Both the position numbers and the translations under genes were made by a program. From Bacillota bacterium (GTDB taxonomy: Bacteria; Bacillota; Clostridia; Lachnospirales; Bianqueaceae), in assembly GCA_017442535.1 (NCBI GenBank), contig JAFRZL010000045.1:1-33517 (forward strand): a stretch of 33,517 nt of DNA. The letters run 5' to 3'. The notes under the pieces are model-generated. The model did no database searches, was not told where the DNA came from, and worked only from the letters and a program-made list of their open reading frames with translations. How positions within the stretch are numbered: the first letter of the stretch is position 1; every line of letters starts with the position of its first letter. Of this stretch, positions 7,426 through 15,642 are shown piece by piece.

Positions 7426-9318
7426 ATGCAGGAACAGGGAAGTCTTTCCATTAACAGTGAGAATTTGTTTCCCATCATCAAAAAATGGCTTTATTCGGAC
7501 CAGGATATCTTTATCCGCGAGCTGGTCTCCAACGCGGTGGACGCCATCGTCAAATTCAGGAAAATGGTTTCGATGGGCGACGCAGAGGCGTCAGAGGATG
7601 AGCAGTATGCCGTTCACGTCACGATCGACGCAGAGGCGGAGACCATTACGGTTTCTGACAACGGTATCGGCATGACCGCAGATGAGGTCCGCAAATACAT
7701 CAATCAGGTCGCTTTTTCCGGCGCCGCCGAATTCCTCGAGAAGTACAAGAATGCGACCGAGGATCCGATCATCGGGCATTTCGGCCTGGGCTTCTATTCT
7801 GCCTTTATGGTGGCCAGTCAAATTCAGATCAATACCCTCTCCTATCAGGAAGGGGCTGAACCCGTTCTCTGGACGTCGGACGGCGAATCCGGCTATGAGA
7901 TGACGGAGGGTACCCGCACTTCGCGCGGCACTGATATCATCCTGCACGTAAATGAAGACGGCAGGAAATACCTGACCACCTGGGAGCTCCGCACGATTCT
8001 GCAAAAATACTGCGCTTTCATGCCGGTCGAGATCTACCTGGAGAATCCGGCTGAGGAAGCAAAGAACCGCGAGGAAGCCGCCAAGAACCGCAAAGAGGGC
8101 GATCCCGAGCCCGAGGCTCCGGTGCCGAAGCCGATTAACGAGATCCATCCGCTCTGGACACGTAATGCGAACGAGCTTAAGGATGAGGACTACAAGGCCT
8201 TCTACCGCGATGTATTCATGGATTACCGCGAGCCGCTCTTCTGGATCCACCTCAATATGGACTATCCGTTCCGGCTCAAAGGTATTCTGTATTTCCCGAA
8301 ACTGGGCAACGAATTCGAGTCCGCCGAGGGCCAGGTCAAGCTCTACTGCAACCAGGTTTTTGTCGCGGATAATGTCAAAGAAGTCATCCCCGAATTCCTG
8401 CTGCTCTTAAAGGGTGCGATCGACTGCCCCGACATTCCGCTGAATGTCTCGCGCAGCTTCCTGCAGAATGACGGCTATGTCCGCAAGATCAGCGATTATA
8501 TCACCCGTAAGGTGGCCGATAAGCTCAAGTCTCTCTATAACGGCGAGCGCGAGCAGTATGAGAAATACTGGGATGATATTCATCCCTTCATCAAGTACGG
8601 GTGCCTGCGCAATGAGAAATTCTACGACCGTGTCAAGGATTGCATCCTGTACAAATCCGCGGTAAGCGACCATTTCGTCACCATGAGCGAATATCTGGAA
8701 GCCGCCAAAGAGACCCATGAAAACAAAGTTTTCTACACGACCGATCCTCGCCGGCAGGCACAGTATATCACTGCGCTCTCCCATCAGCAGATCGACGTCG
8801 TCATTCTCCCCACTACGATCGACGTACCCTTTATCTCGCTGATCGAGTCCAAGCAGGAAGGCGTGCGCTTCCTGCGGGTGGACGCGGATCTGTCCCAGGC
8901 GCTGAAGGATTCTGAGATCACTGTCGACGAATCGCTGCAGAGCAAAGCCGAGGCCCTCTTCCGCGAAGCGCTTGGCAAGGAGGATCTCAAAGTCCGTCTG
9001 GAGAATCTGAAAGACACCGGCGTCTCCGTCCTGCTGGAGCAGTCCGAGGAAAGCCGCCGTATGCATGATATGATGAGGATGTACAGCGGTGTGGGGATGA
9101 ACTGGGGCGATATGCCTGCCGATGAGACTCTGGTGGTAAACGCTGCCAGTCCGGTCGTCGCAAGACTCCTCGCCGCCGAGTCAACCGACCTGTCTAAGAA
9201 GGTTGTATCCGAGCTGTACGACCTGGCCAGGCTCAGCAGCCGGCCGTTTGAAGCCTCCGAACTGGGAGCCTTTATCGCCCGCAGTCAGGATCTGCTGCAG
9301 GCATTATTATCCGATTAA
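7426..9318 (+). CDS. htpG: Molecular chaperone HtpG (bacterial Hsp90)
   Basis: The 630-residue cytosolic ATP-dependent chaperone is close to the usual length of 610-640. The GHKL ATPase domain is intact: Glu32, Asn36 and Asp39 in RELVSNAVDA, the DNGIGM motif at 78-83 that contacts adenine, and GHFGLGF at 117-123 for the lid. A charged, low-complexity linker (about 207-230, EEAKNREEAAKNRKEG) separates the ATPase from the middle domain, whose arginine-containing NVSRSFLQN segment is present. The C-terminal dimerisation domain is complete. GGAG lies nine bases before the ATG and overlaps the stop of the preceding gene. No CIRCE-type heat-shock operator is seen upstream of the operon, so heat regulation by HrcA is not indicated. 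Confidence 0.97.
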   Translation: MQEQGSLSINSENLFPIIKKWLYSDQDIFIRELVSNAVDAIVKFRKMVSMGDAEASEDEQYAVHVTIDAEAETITVSDNGIGMTADEVRKYINQVAFSGAAEFLEKYKNATEDPIIGHFGLGFYSAFMVASQIQINTLSYQEGAEPVLWTSDGESGYEMTEGTRTSRGTDIILHVNEDGRKYLTTWELRTILQKYCAFMPVEIYLENPAEEAKNREEAAKNRKEGDPEPEAPVPKPINEIHPLWTRNANELKDEDYKAFYRDVFMDYREPLFWIHLNMDYPFRLKGILYFPKLGNEFESAEGQVKLYCNQVFVADNVKEVIPEFLLLLKGAIDCPDIPLNVSRSFLQNDGYVRKISDYITRKVADKLKSLYNGEREQYEKYWDDIHPFIKYGCLRNEKFYDRVKDCILYKSAVSDHFVTMSEYLEAAKETHENKVFYTTDPRRQAQYITALSHQQIDVVILPTTIDVPFISLIESKQEGVRFLRVDADLSQALKDSEITVDESLQSKAEALFREALGKEDLKVRLENLKDTGVSVLLEQSEESRRMHDMMRMYSGVGMNWGDMPADETLVVNAASPVVARLLAAESTDLSKKVVSELYDLARLSSRPFEASELGAFIARSQDLLQALLSD

Positions 9319-9333
9319 TGAGAGGAGAAACCC

Positions 9334-10419
9334 ATGAGCAAGATTATTTTAACCGGTGACCGTCCTACCGGTCGTCTGCATGTCGGCCACTATGTGGGAT
9401 CCCTGCGTGAGCGCGTCCGCCTGCAGAATTCGGGTGAGTATGACAAGATTTTTATCATGATCGCCGATGCCCAGGCACTGACCGATAACGCCGAAAATCC
9501 TGAGAAGGTGCGTCAGAATGTCATCGAGGTCGCCCTGGACTATCTGTCCGTGGGGCTGGATCCTGCGAAGTCTTCGATTCTGATCCAGACGCAGATCCCC
9601 GAACTGACCGAGCTCTCCTTCTACTATATGAATCTGGTCACGGTTTCGCGCCTGCAGCGTAATCCCACCGTCAAGGCCGAGATCCAGATGCGCAATTTCG
9701 AAGCCAATATCCCCGTCGGCTTCTTCACCTATCCGATCAGCCAGGCGGCCGATATCACCGCTTTCCTCGCAACCACCGTTCCCGTCGGCGAAGACCAGCT
9801 GCCGATGCTGGAGCAGACCCGTGAGATCGTCCGCAAATTCAACTCGGTCTACGGCGAGACCCTGGTGGAGCCCGAGGCCCTGCTTCCCTCCAACAAAGCC
9901 TGCCTGCGTCTGCCCGGCATCGACGGCAAAGCCAAGATGAGCAAGTCCCTGGGCAACTGCATCTATCTGTCCGACACCGAGGAAGAAGTCCGTCAGAAGG
10001 TCATGTCGATGTTCACCGATCCCAACCATCTGCGCGTCTCTGATCCCGGTCAGGTGGAAGGCAACCCCGTCTCAAGTTATCTGGACGCTTTCGCCCGCGA
10101 CGAGCACTTTGCGGAATTCTGCCCCGATTATCAGAATCTGGACGAGATGAAGGCGCATTATTCCCGAGGCGGCCTCGGCGACGTCAAGGTCAAGCGCTTC
10201 CTGAACAATGTGCTGCAGACCGAGCTGGCGCCGATCCGTGCGAAACGCAAAGAGTATGAACGCGACATCCCCGGCGTCTACGACATCCTCCGCAAGGGCA
10301 GCGATAAAGCCCGTGAGGAAGCCGCTCATACGCTTGACATGGTCCGCAGCGCGATGCGCATCAATTATTTCGACGATGCCGAACTGATCCGCGCGCAGAG
10401 CGAAAAGTTTAACGGATAA
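9334..10419 (+). CDS. trpS: Tryptophanyl-tRNA synthetase
   Basis: This class I aminoacyl-tRNA synthetase charges tRNA-Trp. The 361-residue protein has the HIGH signature as HVGH at 16-19 and the KMSKS loop at 201-205, both intact. It is somewhat longer than the typical 330-340 residues, the extra sequence lying mostly in the C-terminal helical part. The ATG follows AGAGGAG with a good spacing. Only 15 bases separate it from htpG, so it lacks the T-box leader that often precedes Firmicutes trpS and is presumably expressed from the upstream promoter. A terminator follows the stop. Confidence 0.96.
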   Translation: MSKIILTGDRPTGRLHVGHYVGSLRERVRLQNSGEYDKIFIMIADAQALTDNAENPEKVRQNVIEVALDYLSVGLDPAKSSILIQTQIPELTELSFYYMNLVTVSRLQRNPTVKAEIQMRNFEANIPVGFFTYPISQAADITAFLATTVPVGEDQLPMLEQTREIVRKFNSVYGETLVEPEALLPSNKACLRLPGIDGKAKMSKSLGNCIYLSDTEEEVRQKVMSMFTDPNHLRVSDPGQVEGNPVSSYLDAFARDEHFAEFCPDYQNLDEMKAHYSRGGLGDVKVKRFLNNVLQTELAPIRAKRKEYERDIPGVYDILRKGSDKAREEAAHTLDMVRSAMRINYFDDAELIRAQSEKFNG

Positions 10420-10440
10420 ATTCCGATTACTGCCTACGCC

Positions 10441-10485
10441 AAACGGGTATTCATGGCAAATGATGTCATGAATACCCGTTTTTTT
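10441..10485 (+). terminator. Intrinsic terminator after trpS
   Basis: A 15-bp perfect stem (10441-10455 with 10467-10481) has an 11-base loop and a T-run to 10485. It closes the DUF5721-htpG-trpS operon. The A/T ends make it potentially active in both directions. Confidence 0.93.
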
Positions 10486-10490
10486 GTACC

Positions 10491-10524
10491 AAAAAAGACT
10501 ATTCCTTTCCGGAATAGTCTTTTT
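10491..10524 (-). terminator. Intrinsic terminator after the rhamnosidase gene
   Basis: A perfect inverted repeat (10492-10505 with 10511-10524) has a five-base loop. The A-run on its left gives a U-tract for minus-strand transcripts. It lies 27 bases after the rhamnosidase stop, back to back with the trpS terminator. Confidence 0.9.
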
Positions 10525-10551
10525 GCGTCCGATATTCTGTCAGCAGTCCGG

Positions 10552-12735
10552 TTACTCGATCCGCGTGATATCCCCGGTGTCACGGAAGACATAATGCCCG
10601 GGGCCGACGCGCTTCTCCGCGCCGCCGATCCGGATCAGGGCCGGCACCGGCGTAGTCAGTTCATAACGGACCTGATCCTCTTCACAGAGCCAGCTGCCCA
10701 CGATGAGGCCCTGACGGCTCTCCAGACGGGCCGCCAGCCAGCCGATGCGGGCATCGGGATGGGGCTCATAGATCAGCTCTGTAAAGCCCGGGTGCACTTC
10801 GTCGTGATAGATGCCGGCAGCCTGCTCAAAGACCCAGTCCGCCACCGCACCGTAAGCGTAATGATTAAAGGAGTTCATGTCTTTGGACCAGAAGGAGCCG
10901 TCCTCGCGGATACCGTCCCAGTGCTCCCAGATCGTGGTCGCGCCTTTGCTGATGGGGTACAGCCAGCCGGGGTATTCACGCCTCAGCAGCAGATCCCAGG
11001 CCAGGTCGCTGTGGCCGTAATGGCTCAGCACATGGAGCAGATACGGCGTGCCCACAAAGCCGGTGCGCAGCTGGACGCCGTCCTTTCGGACCAGGGCTGC
11101 CAGATCATCGGCCGTCTGCTGCAAGTCTTCTGCCAGACAGAAATGCACAGCCAGCACATGTTCGGTCTGCGTCCGGTAATCCGGGAAAGCTTTGCGGAAA
11201 GCCGAGATGATCTTTGCATACAGTGCCTCATAGGCCTGCACATCCTCACCGAGGACCTTGCCGGCCTTGATCACCAGCTCCGTGGAGCGCGCATAAAAGG
11301 CCGTCGCAATAAAATCCTCCCGCGTGGAGCCTTTATAGCTGCCGCTCGGCGCATCCAGGCCCAGCCAGTCGGCAAAGTGGAAATGCCCCGTCCACAGATC
11401 CGGGGTTGTAGTGGCCGAAGTGATATAATTCACCCATTTCTTCATGCTGTCGAACTGATCCTGCAGTACGCGGATATTGCCATAGGTCTGATACATCTGC
11501 CAGGGGATGATCGTCGCCGCGTCTCCCCAGGCCGCACTGCCGGGTCCATCGGGCATCAGATCGGGGATGACTTCACCCACTTCTCCGCTTTCGCGCTGGT
11601 CAGCCGCCAGGTCGTGCAGCCACTTACGGAAGAATTTTTCCACATCGTAGAAATAGCTTGCCGTTTTGGCAAAAACCTGCGCGTCGCCCGTCCAGCCCAG
11701 GCGCTCGTCACGCTGCGGACAGTCGGTAGGCACATCCAGGAAATTGCCGCGCTGACCCCACACGATGTTGGAGAAAAGCCGGTTCAGCGTTTCATCCCCG
11801 GAACGCAGGTAACCGGTGCGGTGCATATCCGAATAAACTGCGATGGCGGTAAAGTCCTCCGGCCCGGCCTCTCCGGGCCACTCGATCAGATGAATGTAGC
11901 GGAAGCCGAAGAAAGTCAGCCCGGGATGCCAGGTCTGCTTCCCATCGCGGCAGATATAACGCACTTTGGCTTTGGCGGAGCGGTAGTTCTCGTTGTAGAA
12001 ATTGCCCTCAGCGTCCAGCACTTCAGCGTGGTTAAAATAAACCGTATCGCCCGCTTTGGCATCCACGGTGAATTCCACATAGCCCGTCACTTCCTGGCCG
12101 AAATCAACCATCAGTTCGCCCCTGGGCGTGCGGAAGACTTTCTGCGCGGTCAGACGCTCCTGCTCGCAGAGATCCTCACCCTCCTGCTCGATCAGAATGT
12201 CCTTGCTCCAGTCTAGGAGCACCGCGGGCTGCCATTCACCTGTGACAAACCTTGCGTCAAAAGTCTCGCCGTCATAGATCTCGCTGAAGCGGACGGCGCT
12301 TTCTCCGAAGGACCATGATTCATCCGTCATGATCCTCTCCTCGCTGCCGTCGGCATACCGGATGGTCAGTTCTGCGAGCAGACCGCAGGGCTGTTCATTG
12401 CGGTTCTTTTTGTCCTCGGTATTGAGCCAGCCGGGTATCGGTGAACGGAACCATCCGCGGCCCACCGTCACGCGCAGTTCATTGGTCCCGCCCAACAGAT
12501 CCGTCACATCATAGATCTGATACTGCAGGCGGTGCTTATAGCTGGTCCAGCCGGGAGCCATCACAAAATCGCCCACACGCTTCCCGTTCAACCGGGCTTC
12601 GTACACACCCAGGGCCGTGATCTGCAGTTCGGCCCGCTCCACCGCCTGTGCGGCCTTAAAGCCGCGGCAAAAAACCGGAGCTATATCCCCGAGTTCATAG
12701 GCGGTCGTAATCCATTTCGCGTCTTTGATCCCCAT
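10552..12735 (-). CDS. GH78 alpha-L-rhamnosidase, cytosolic
   Basis: The enzyme is expected to release terminal alpha-L-rhamnose from glycosides. The 727-residue protein has the GH78 layout: N-terminal beta-sandwich domains (GVYEARLNGKRVGD, about 44-57; APGWTSYKHRLQYQ), then the (alpha/alpha)6 barrel. The catalytic-site motif DCPQRDERLGWTGDAQ holds the putative acid Glu344, and IWEHWDG holds the putative base Glu604. There is no signal peptide, so it acts on imported oligosaccharides or glycosides. The ATG at 12735 is chosen because GGAG lies eight bases before it; the frame extends three codons further to a GTG. It lies 26 bases after the small membrane protein gene with no terminator between, so it may belong to the long rex transcript. 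No sugar transporter or regulator is adjacent. Confidence 0.9.
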   Translation of the reverse strand: MGIKDAKWITTAYELGDIAPVFCRGFKAAQAVERAELQITALGVYEARLNGKRVGDFVMAPGWTSYKHRLQYQIYDVTDLLGGTNELRVTVGRGWFRSPIPGWLNTEDKKNRNEQPCGLLAELTIRYADGSEERIMTDESWSFGESAVRFSEIYDGETFDARFVTGEWQPAVLLDWSKDILIEQEGEDLCEQERLTAQKVFRTPRGELMVDFGQEVTGYVEFTVDAKAGDTVYFNHAEVLDAEGNFYNENYRSAKAKVRYICRDGKQTWHPGLTFFGFRYIHLIEWPGEAGPEDFTAIAVYSDMHRTGYLRSGDETLNRLFSNIVWGQRGNFLDVPTDCPQRDERLGWTGDAQVFAKTASYFYDVEKFFRKWLHDLAADQRESGEVGEVIPDLMPDGPGSAAWGDAATIIPWQMYQTYGNIRVLQDQFDSMKKWVNYITSATTTPDLWTGHFHFADWLGLDAPSGSYKGSTREDFIATAFYARSTELVIKAGKVLGEDVQAYEALYAKIISAFRKAFPDYRTQTEHVLAVHFCLAEDLQQTADDLAALVRKDGVQLRTGFVGTPYLLHVLSHYGHSDLAWDLLLRREYPGWLYPISKGATTIWEHWDGIREDGSFWSKDMNSFNHYAYGAVADWVFEQAAGIYHDEVHPGFTELIYEPHPDARIGWLAARLESRQGLIVGSWLCEEDQVRYELTTPVPALIRIGGAEKRVGPGHYVFRDTGDITRIE

Positions 12736-12761
12736 ACTAAACACTCCTTTTTACGTCTCTC

Positions 12762-13049
12762 TTAGTCAAAATACAATCCTTCCGCATAGATTCGTTCCCC
12801 TGCCATGCCTGACTGCGAGGACTCCGCCGGGGGCGTGCTCTCGGGCTCTTTCTTCAGGCCTTTGATAAACTGGCCGAAGAAAAGCAGAATCAGGATGATC
12901 GGGATGATCAGGAGGATCTCGCCGATCACACTGGCATACCATCGGTAGGATTTCTGACGGTCGCGGTCCTGATCCGGGGCCTTCTGCCGAGTCTCTTCCT
13001 GATCCAAGCTCTCCGGCTCAGTGCGGTTCTTTTCCTGCTCTTCCATCAT
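12762..13049 (-). CDS. Small single-pass membrane protein of unknown function
   Basis: The 95-residue product has a highly charged N-terminal half (MMEEQEKNRTEPE, then Gln/Asp/Arg-rich), one membrane helix (about 40-62, ending LILLFFGQF) and a short Ser/Pro/Glu-rich tail. The ATG overlaps the stop of the ACT-domain gene as ATGA, with AAAGG upstream, so it is translated by coupling. The frame continues upstream inside the ACT gene, but without an independent start signal. No family is recognised. Confidence 0.7.
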   Translation of the reverse strand: MMEEQEKNRTEPESLDQEETRQKAPDQDRDRQKSYRWYASVIGEILLIIPIILILLFFGQFIKGLKKEPESTPPAESSQSGMAGERIYAEGLYFD

Positions 13050-13501
13050 CCGTACAGCCTTTCTCTGACCAGATCCGAACCGAGCACCGGGATGCCCGCC
13101 TGCTCCAGAATCCTGCAGCAACGGCGGTTATCTCCTGTCTTGAAGATGATCATCGCGTGGCGGTCCAGCTTGGTGCCGAAAGCATACATGTATTCGATAT
13201 TGATCTCGTTATCAGCCATCAGTCTGACGGGATAATAAAGCCCGCCGGGCGTGTCGTTGACGTCGATGGCCAGCACTTCGGTCGTCTTGACGGCAAAACC
13301 GGCCCGCTGCAGGCAGGCTTCGCCCTTCTCGGGATTGGAGAGCATCATGCGAAGGATGCCGTAATCGCTCGAATCCGTGACGGATAAGCCGTGAATATCG
13401 ATTCCCTCCTCCGCCAGAACACGCAGCACTTCGTTAAGGCTGCCCGGCTGATTGGGCACCAGAATTGACAGCTGCTTCAGGCCTTTTGTCTGTGAATCCA
13501 T
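13046..13501 (-). CDS. Tandem ACT-domain protein
   Basis: The 151-residue cytosolic protein consists of two ACT domains and little else. The first spans about residues 8-75 (LSILVPNQPGSLNEVLRVLAE, with the PGSL turn typical of amino-acid-binding ACT folds); the second spans about 77-145 (VLAIDVNDTPGGLYYPVRLMA). Such stand-alone double-ACT proteins bind amino acids or related ligands and are thought to be sensors; the ligand is not known. A consensus AGGAGG lies seven bases before the ATG and overlaps the end of ppk. Its position behind ppk and downstream of thrC in the same gene run makes an amino-acid-responsive role attractive but unproven. Confidence 0.88.
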   Translation of the reverse strand: MDSQTKGLKQLSILVPNQPGSLNEVLRVLAEEGIDIHGLSVTDSSDYGILRMMLSNPEKGEACLQRAGFAVKTTEVLAIDVNDTPGGLYYPVRLMADNEINIEYMYAFGTKLDRHAMIIFKTGDNRRCCRILEQAGIPVLGSDLVRERLYG

Positions 13502-13503
13502 GG

Positions 13504-15639
13504 TTAATCCTCCTGATCTTTATATTCGTTCTCCTCGGTCTCCGCCTCGAGCGGGATGAAAACGCGTTCCTCCACATTTTCCTGCTGATAGGCGTGGGCC
13601 CGTTCCACGGCCTCCTCGTAGAAATACTCCTGGCAGTTGACAACGGGGCGGCCGCGGCCGTCCACCTTGGCATAGCTGCCATCGCTCGCCATCAGTCGGG
13701 CTTTCTGCGTGTCCGAGAGATAGACGTCCAGCATATCCCACAGGCGTTCGCGCAGTCTCTCGTCCTCGATCGGGAAGAGCAGCTCGACACGGCGGTCCAG
13801 ATTGCGCGTCATCCAGTCGGCGCTTGACAGGTAATACTCTTCGTTGCCGTCATTGTAGAAATAGAAGATGCGGCTGTGCTCCAGGAGCCATCCGACGATG
13901 CTGCGCACCGTGATATTCTCGGAAACACCCGGGATGCCGGGTCTTAAGGTACAGATGCCGCGGACGATCAGCTCGATCTGAACACCGGCGCCCGAAGCCT
14001 CGTAAAGGGTTTGGATCACCTCGGGATCCAGCAGAGAATTCATCTTGGCAATGATATGCGCCTTGCGCCCTGCGCGGGCATGATCAGCCTCGCGGCGGAT
14101 CATGGACAGGAATTTCTTGCGCAGTCCGAGCGGGGCGGCCGTCAGCTTACGCATATCCGGGGGATCTCCGTAGCCGGTCAGCGCATTGAAGAGCGCGGAA
14201 GCATCGGCTCCGATCGGCTCTTTGCAGGTGAAGAAGCCGATATCGGTGTAGAGTCTGGCCGTCACATCGTTATAATTACCCGTCCCCATATGCACATAGC
14301 GGCGGATACGGTCCTCGTCACGGCGGACCACAATCGTCAGCTTACAGTGCGTCTTGAGGCCGACCAGGCCATAAATGACATGGCAGCCTGCTTTCTCAAG
14401 CTTCTTTGCCCACTGGATATTGTTTTCCTCGTCAAAACGCGCCTTAACCTCTACCAGTACCGTCACCTGCTTGCCGTTGTCGGCCGCGCGGGACAGGGCC
14501 TGGACGATCGGGGAATTGCCGCTCACGCGGTACAGTGTCTGCTTGATCGCGAGCACCTTGGGATCATCCGCTGCCTGCTCCACAAAATTCACCACGGGCT
14601 GGAAGCTTTCATAAGGATGCGAGAGCAGAATATCTTTCTCGCGGATCGCCGCGTACAGATCCTCTTTACCAAGCAGGTCGCCGGGCGTCTGAGGGATCAG
14701 ATCCGGTTTCTTGAGGAATTCCAGCGGCATCACCTTGGAGACCCGCGTGATGAAGGAAAGGTCGACGGGGCCGTCGCACAGGTACAGATCCTGTTTGCCA
14801 AGCTCCAGCGCATCCATCAGGTATTTGACCAGATCCTCCTCCGCGTCCCGGCTGATTTCCAGACGAACGGCATCGCCGCGGCGCCGCTGCTTCAGCGACT
14901 TCTCCATCTCTTTCAGCAGGTCGGTCGCCTCCTCTTCCTGGAACGATAAGTCGCCGCTGCGGGTGATCCGGTAATAGGCGCTTTTTTCCACCGTATGTCC
15001 GGGGAAAAGCTGCCCCATAAAGAGCGTCAGCACGTCTTCCAGCAGTATATAGGACCCGCTAGGAAGCGATACGAGTCTGGGCAGGACGGACGGCGACTGC
15101 ACCGTTGCGAAATGCCGCTCGCCCTCCGCGTCCTTCAGGAAAAGCGCGATATTCAGACTTTTGTTCAGGATCAGGGGGAAGGGACGGGACGGATCCACGG
15201 CCATTGGGGTCAGGACAGGATACAACTCCGTCTCGAAAAGGTGGCCGAGATACTCGCGGTCCTGGTCCTTCAGCCCGTGCTCCGTCACCAGACGGAAGCC
15301 CTCTCTCTTGAGATGCGGGATCAGGATCCGGTGATAAACCGAGTAGACATCCTCCATCATCACGTGGATACGTGCCGCGATCTGCTTAAACTGCTCCTTA
15401 GGCGTCAGGCCGGCGGGATCCGGCTTCTCGGAGTCCTCGTGGATCAGATCCTTGACGCCCGCCACTCTAACCATAAAAAACTCGTCCAGATTGGAAAGCG
15501 TAATGCTGAGGAATTTCGCCCGCTCCAGCAGAGGATTTTTGGGATCCCTCGCCTCGTTCAGAACCCTCTGGTTGAATTCCAGCCAGGACATCTCCCGGTT
15601 CATGAATAAAGACGTGTCCTGCCATTTTTTATCGGCCAT
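13504..15639 (-). CDS. ppk: Polyphosphate kinase 1
   Basis: PPK1 reversibly polymerises the gamma-phosphate of ATP into polyphosphate through a phosphohistidine. The 711-residue protein has the N domain (MNREMSWLEFNQRVL), the H domain, and two phospholipase-D-like C domains. The two conserved histidines are present: His431 in LKTHCK, the expected phospho-acceptor, and His450 in YVHMGTGNYN. The RLYTDIGFFT and HSRIFYFYN motifs are also intact. A short acidic tail follows the last domain. GGAGG lies within the 3-prime end of ppx, and only three bases separate the two genes, so synthesis and breakdown of polyphosphate are encoded as a coupled pair. Confidence 0.96.
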   Translation of the reverse strand: MADKKWQDTSLFMNREMSWLEFNQRVLNEARDPKNPLLERAKFLSITLSNLDEFFMVRVAGVKDLIHEDSEKPDPAGLTPKEQFKQIAARIHVMMEDVYSVYHRILIPHLKREGFRLVTEHGLKDQDREYLGHLFETELYPVLTPMAVDPSRPFPLILNKSLNIALFLKDAEGERHFATVQSPSVLPRLVSLPSGSYILLEDVLTLFMGQLFPGHTVEKSAYYRITRSGDLSFQEEEATDLLKEMEKSLKQRRRGDAVRLEISRDAEEDLVKYLMDALELGKQDLYLCDGPVDLSFITRVSKVMPLEFLKKPDLIPQTPGDLLGKEDLYAAIREKDILLSHPYESFQPVVNFVEQAADDPKVLAIKQTLYRVSGNSPIVQALSRAADNGKQVTVLVEVKARFDEENNIQWAKKLEKAGCHVIYGLVGLKTHCKLTIVVRRDEDRIRRYVHMGTGNYNDVTARLYTDIGFFTCKEPIGADASALFNALTGYGDPPDMRKLTAAPLGLRKKFLSMIRREADHARAGRKAHIIAKMNSLLDPEVIQTLYEASGAGVQIELIVRGICTLRPGIPGVSENITVRSIVGWLLEHSRIFYFYNDGNEEYYLSSADWMTRNLDRRVELLFPIEDERLRERLWDMLDVYLSDTQKARLMASDGSYAKVDGRGRPVVNCQEYFYEEAVERAHAYQQENVEERVFIPLEAETEENEYKDQED

Positions 15640-15642
15640 GAC

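Noticed and set aside
7006..7435. CIRCE or other heat-shock operator for htpG
   Set aside because: No inverted repeat of the CIRCE type is present upstream of htpG or of the DUF5721 gene.
10453..12216. Plus-strand frame of 587 codons opposite the rhamnosidase
   Set aside because: It starts inside the trpS terminator hairpin and mirrors the GH78 gene. The amino-acid composition is that of an antisense shadow.
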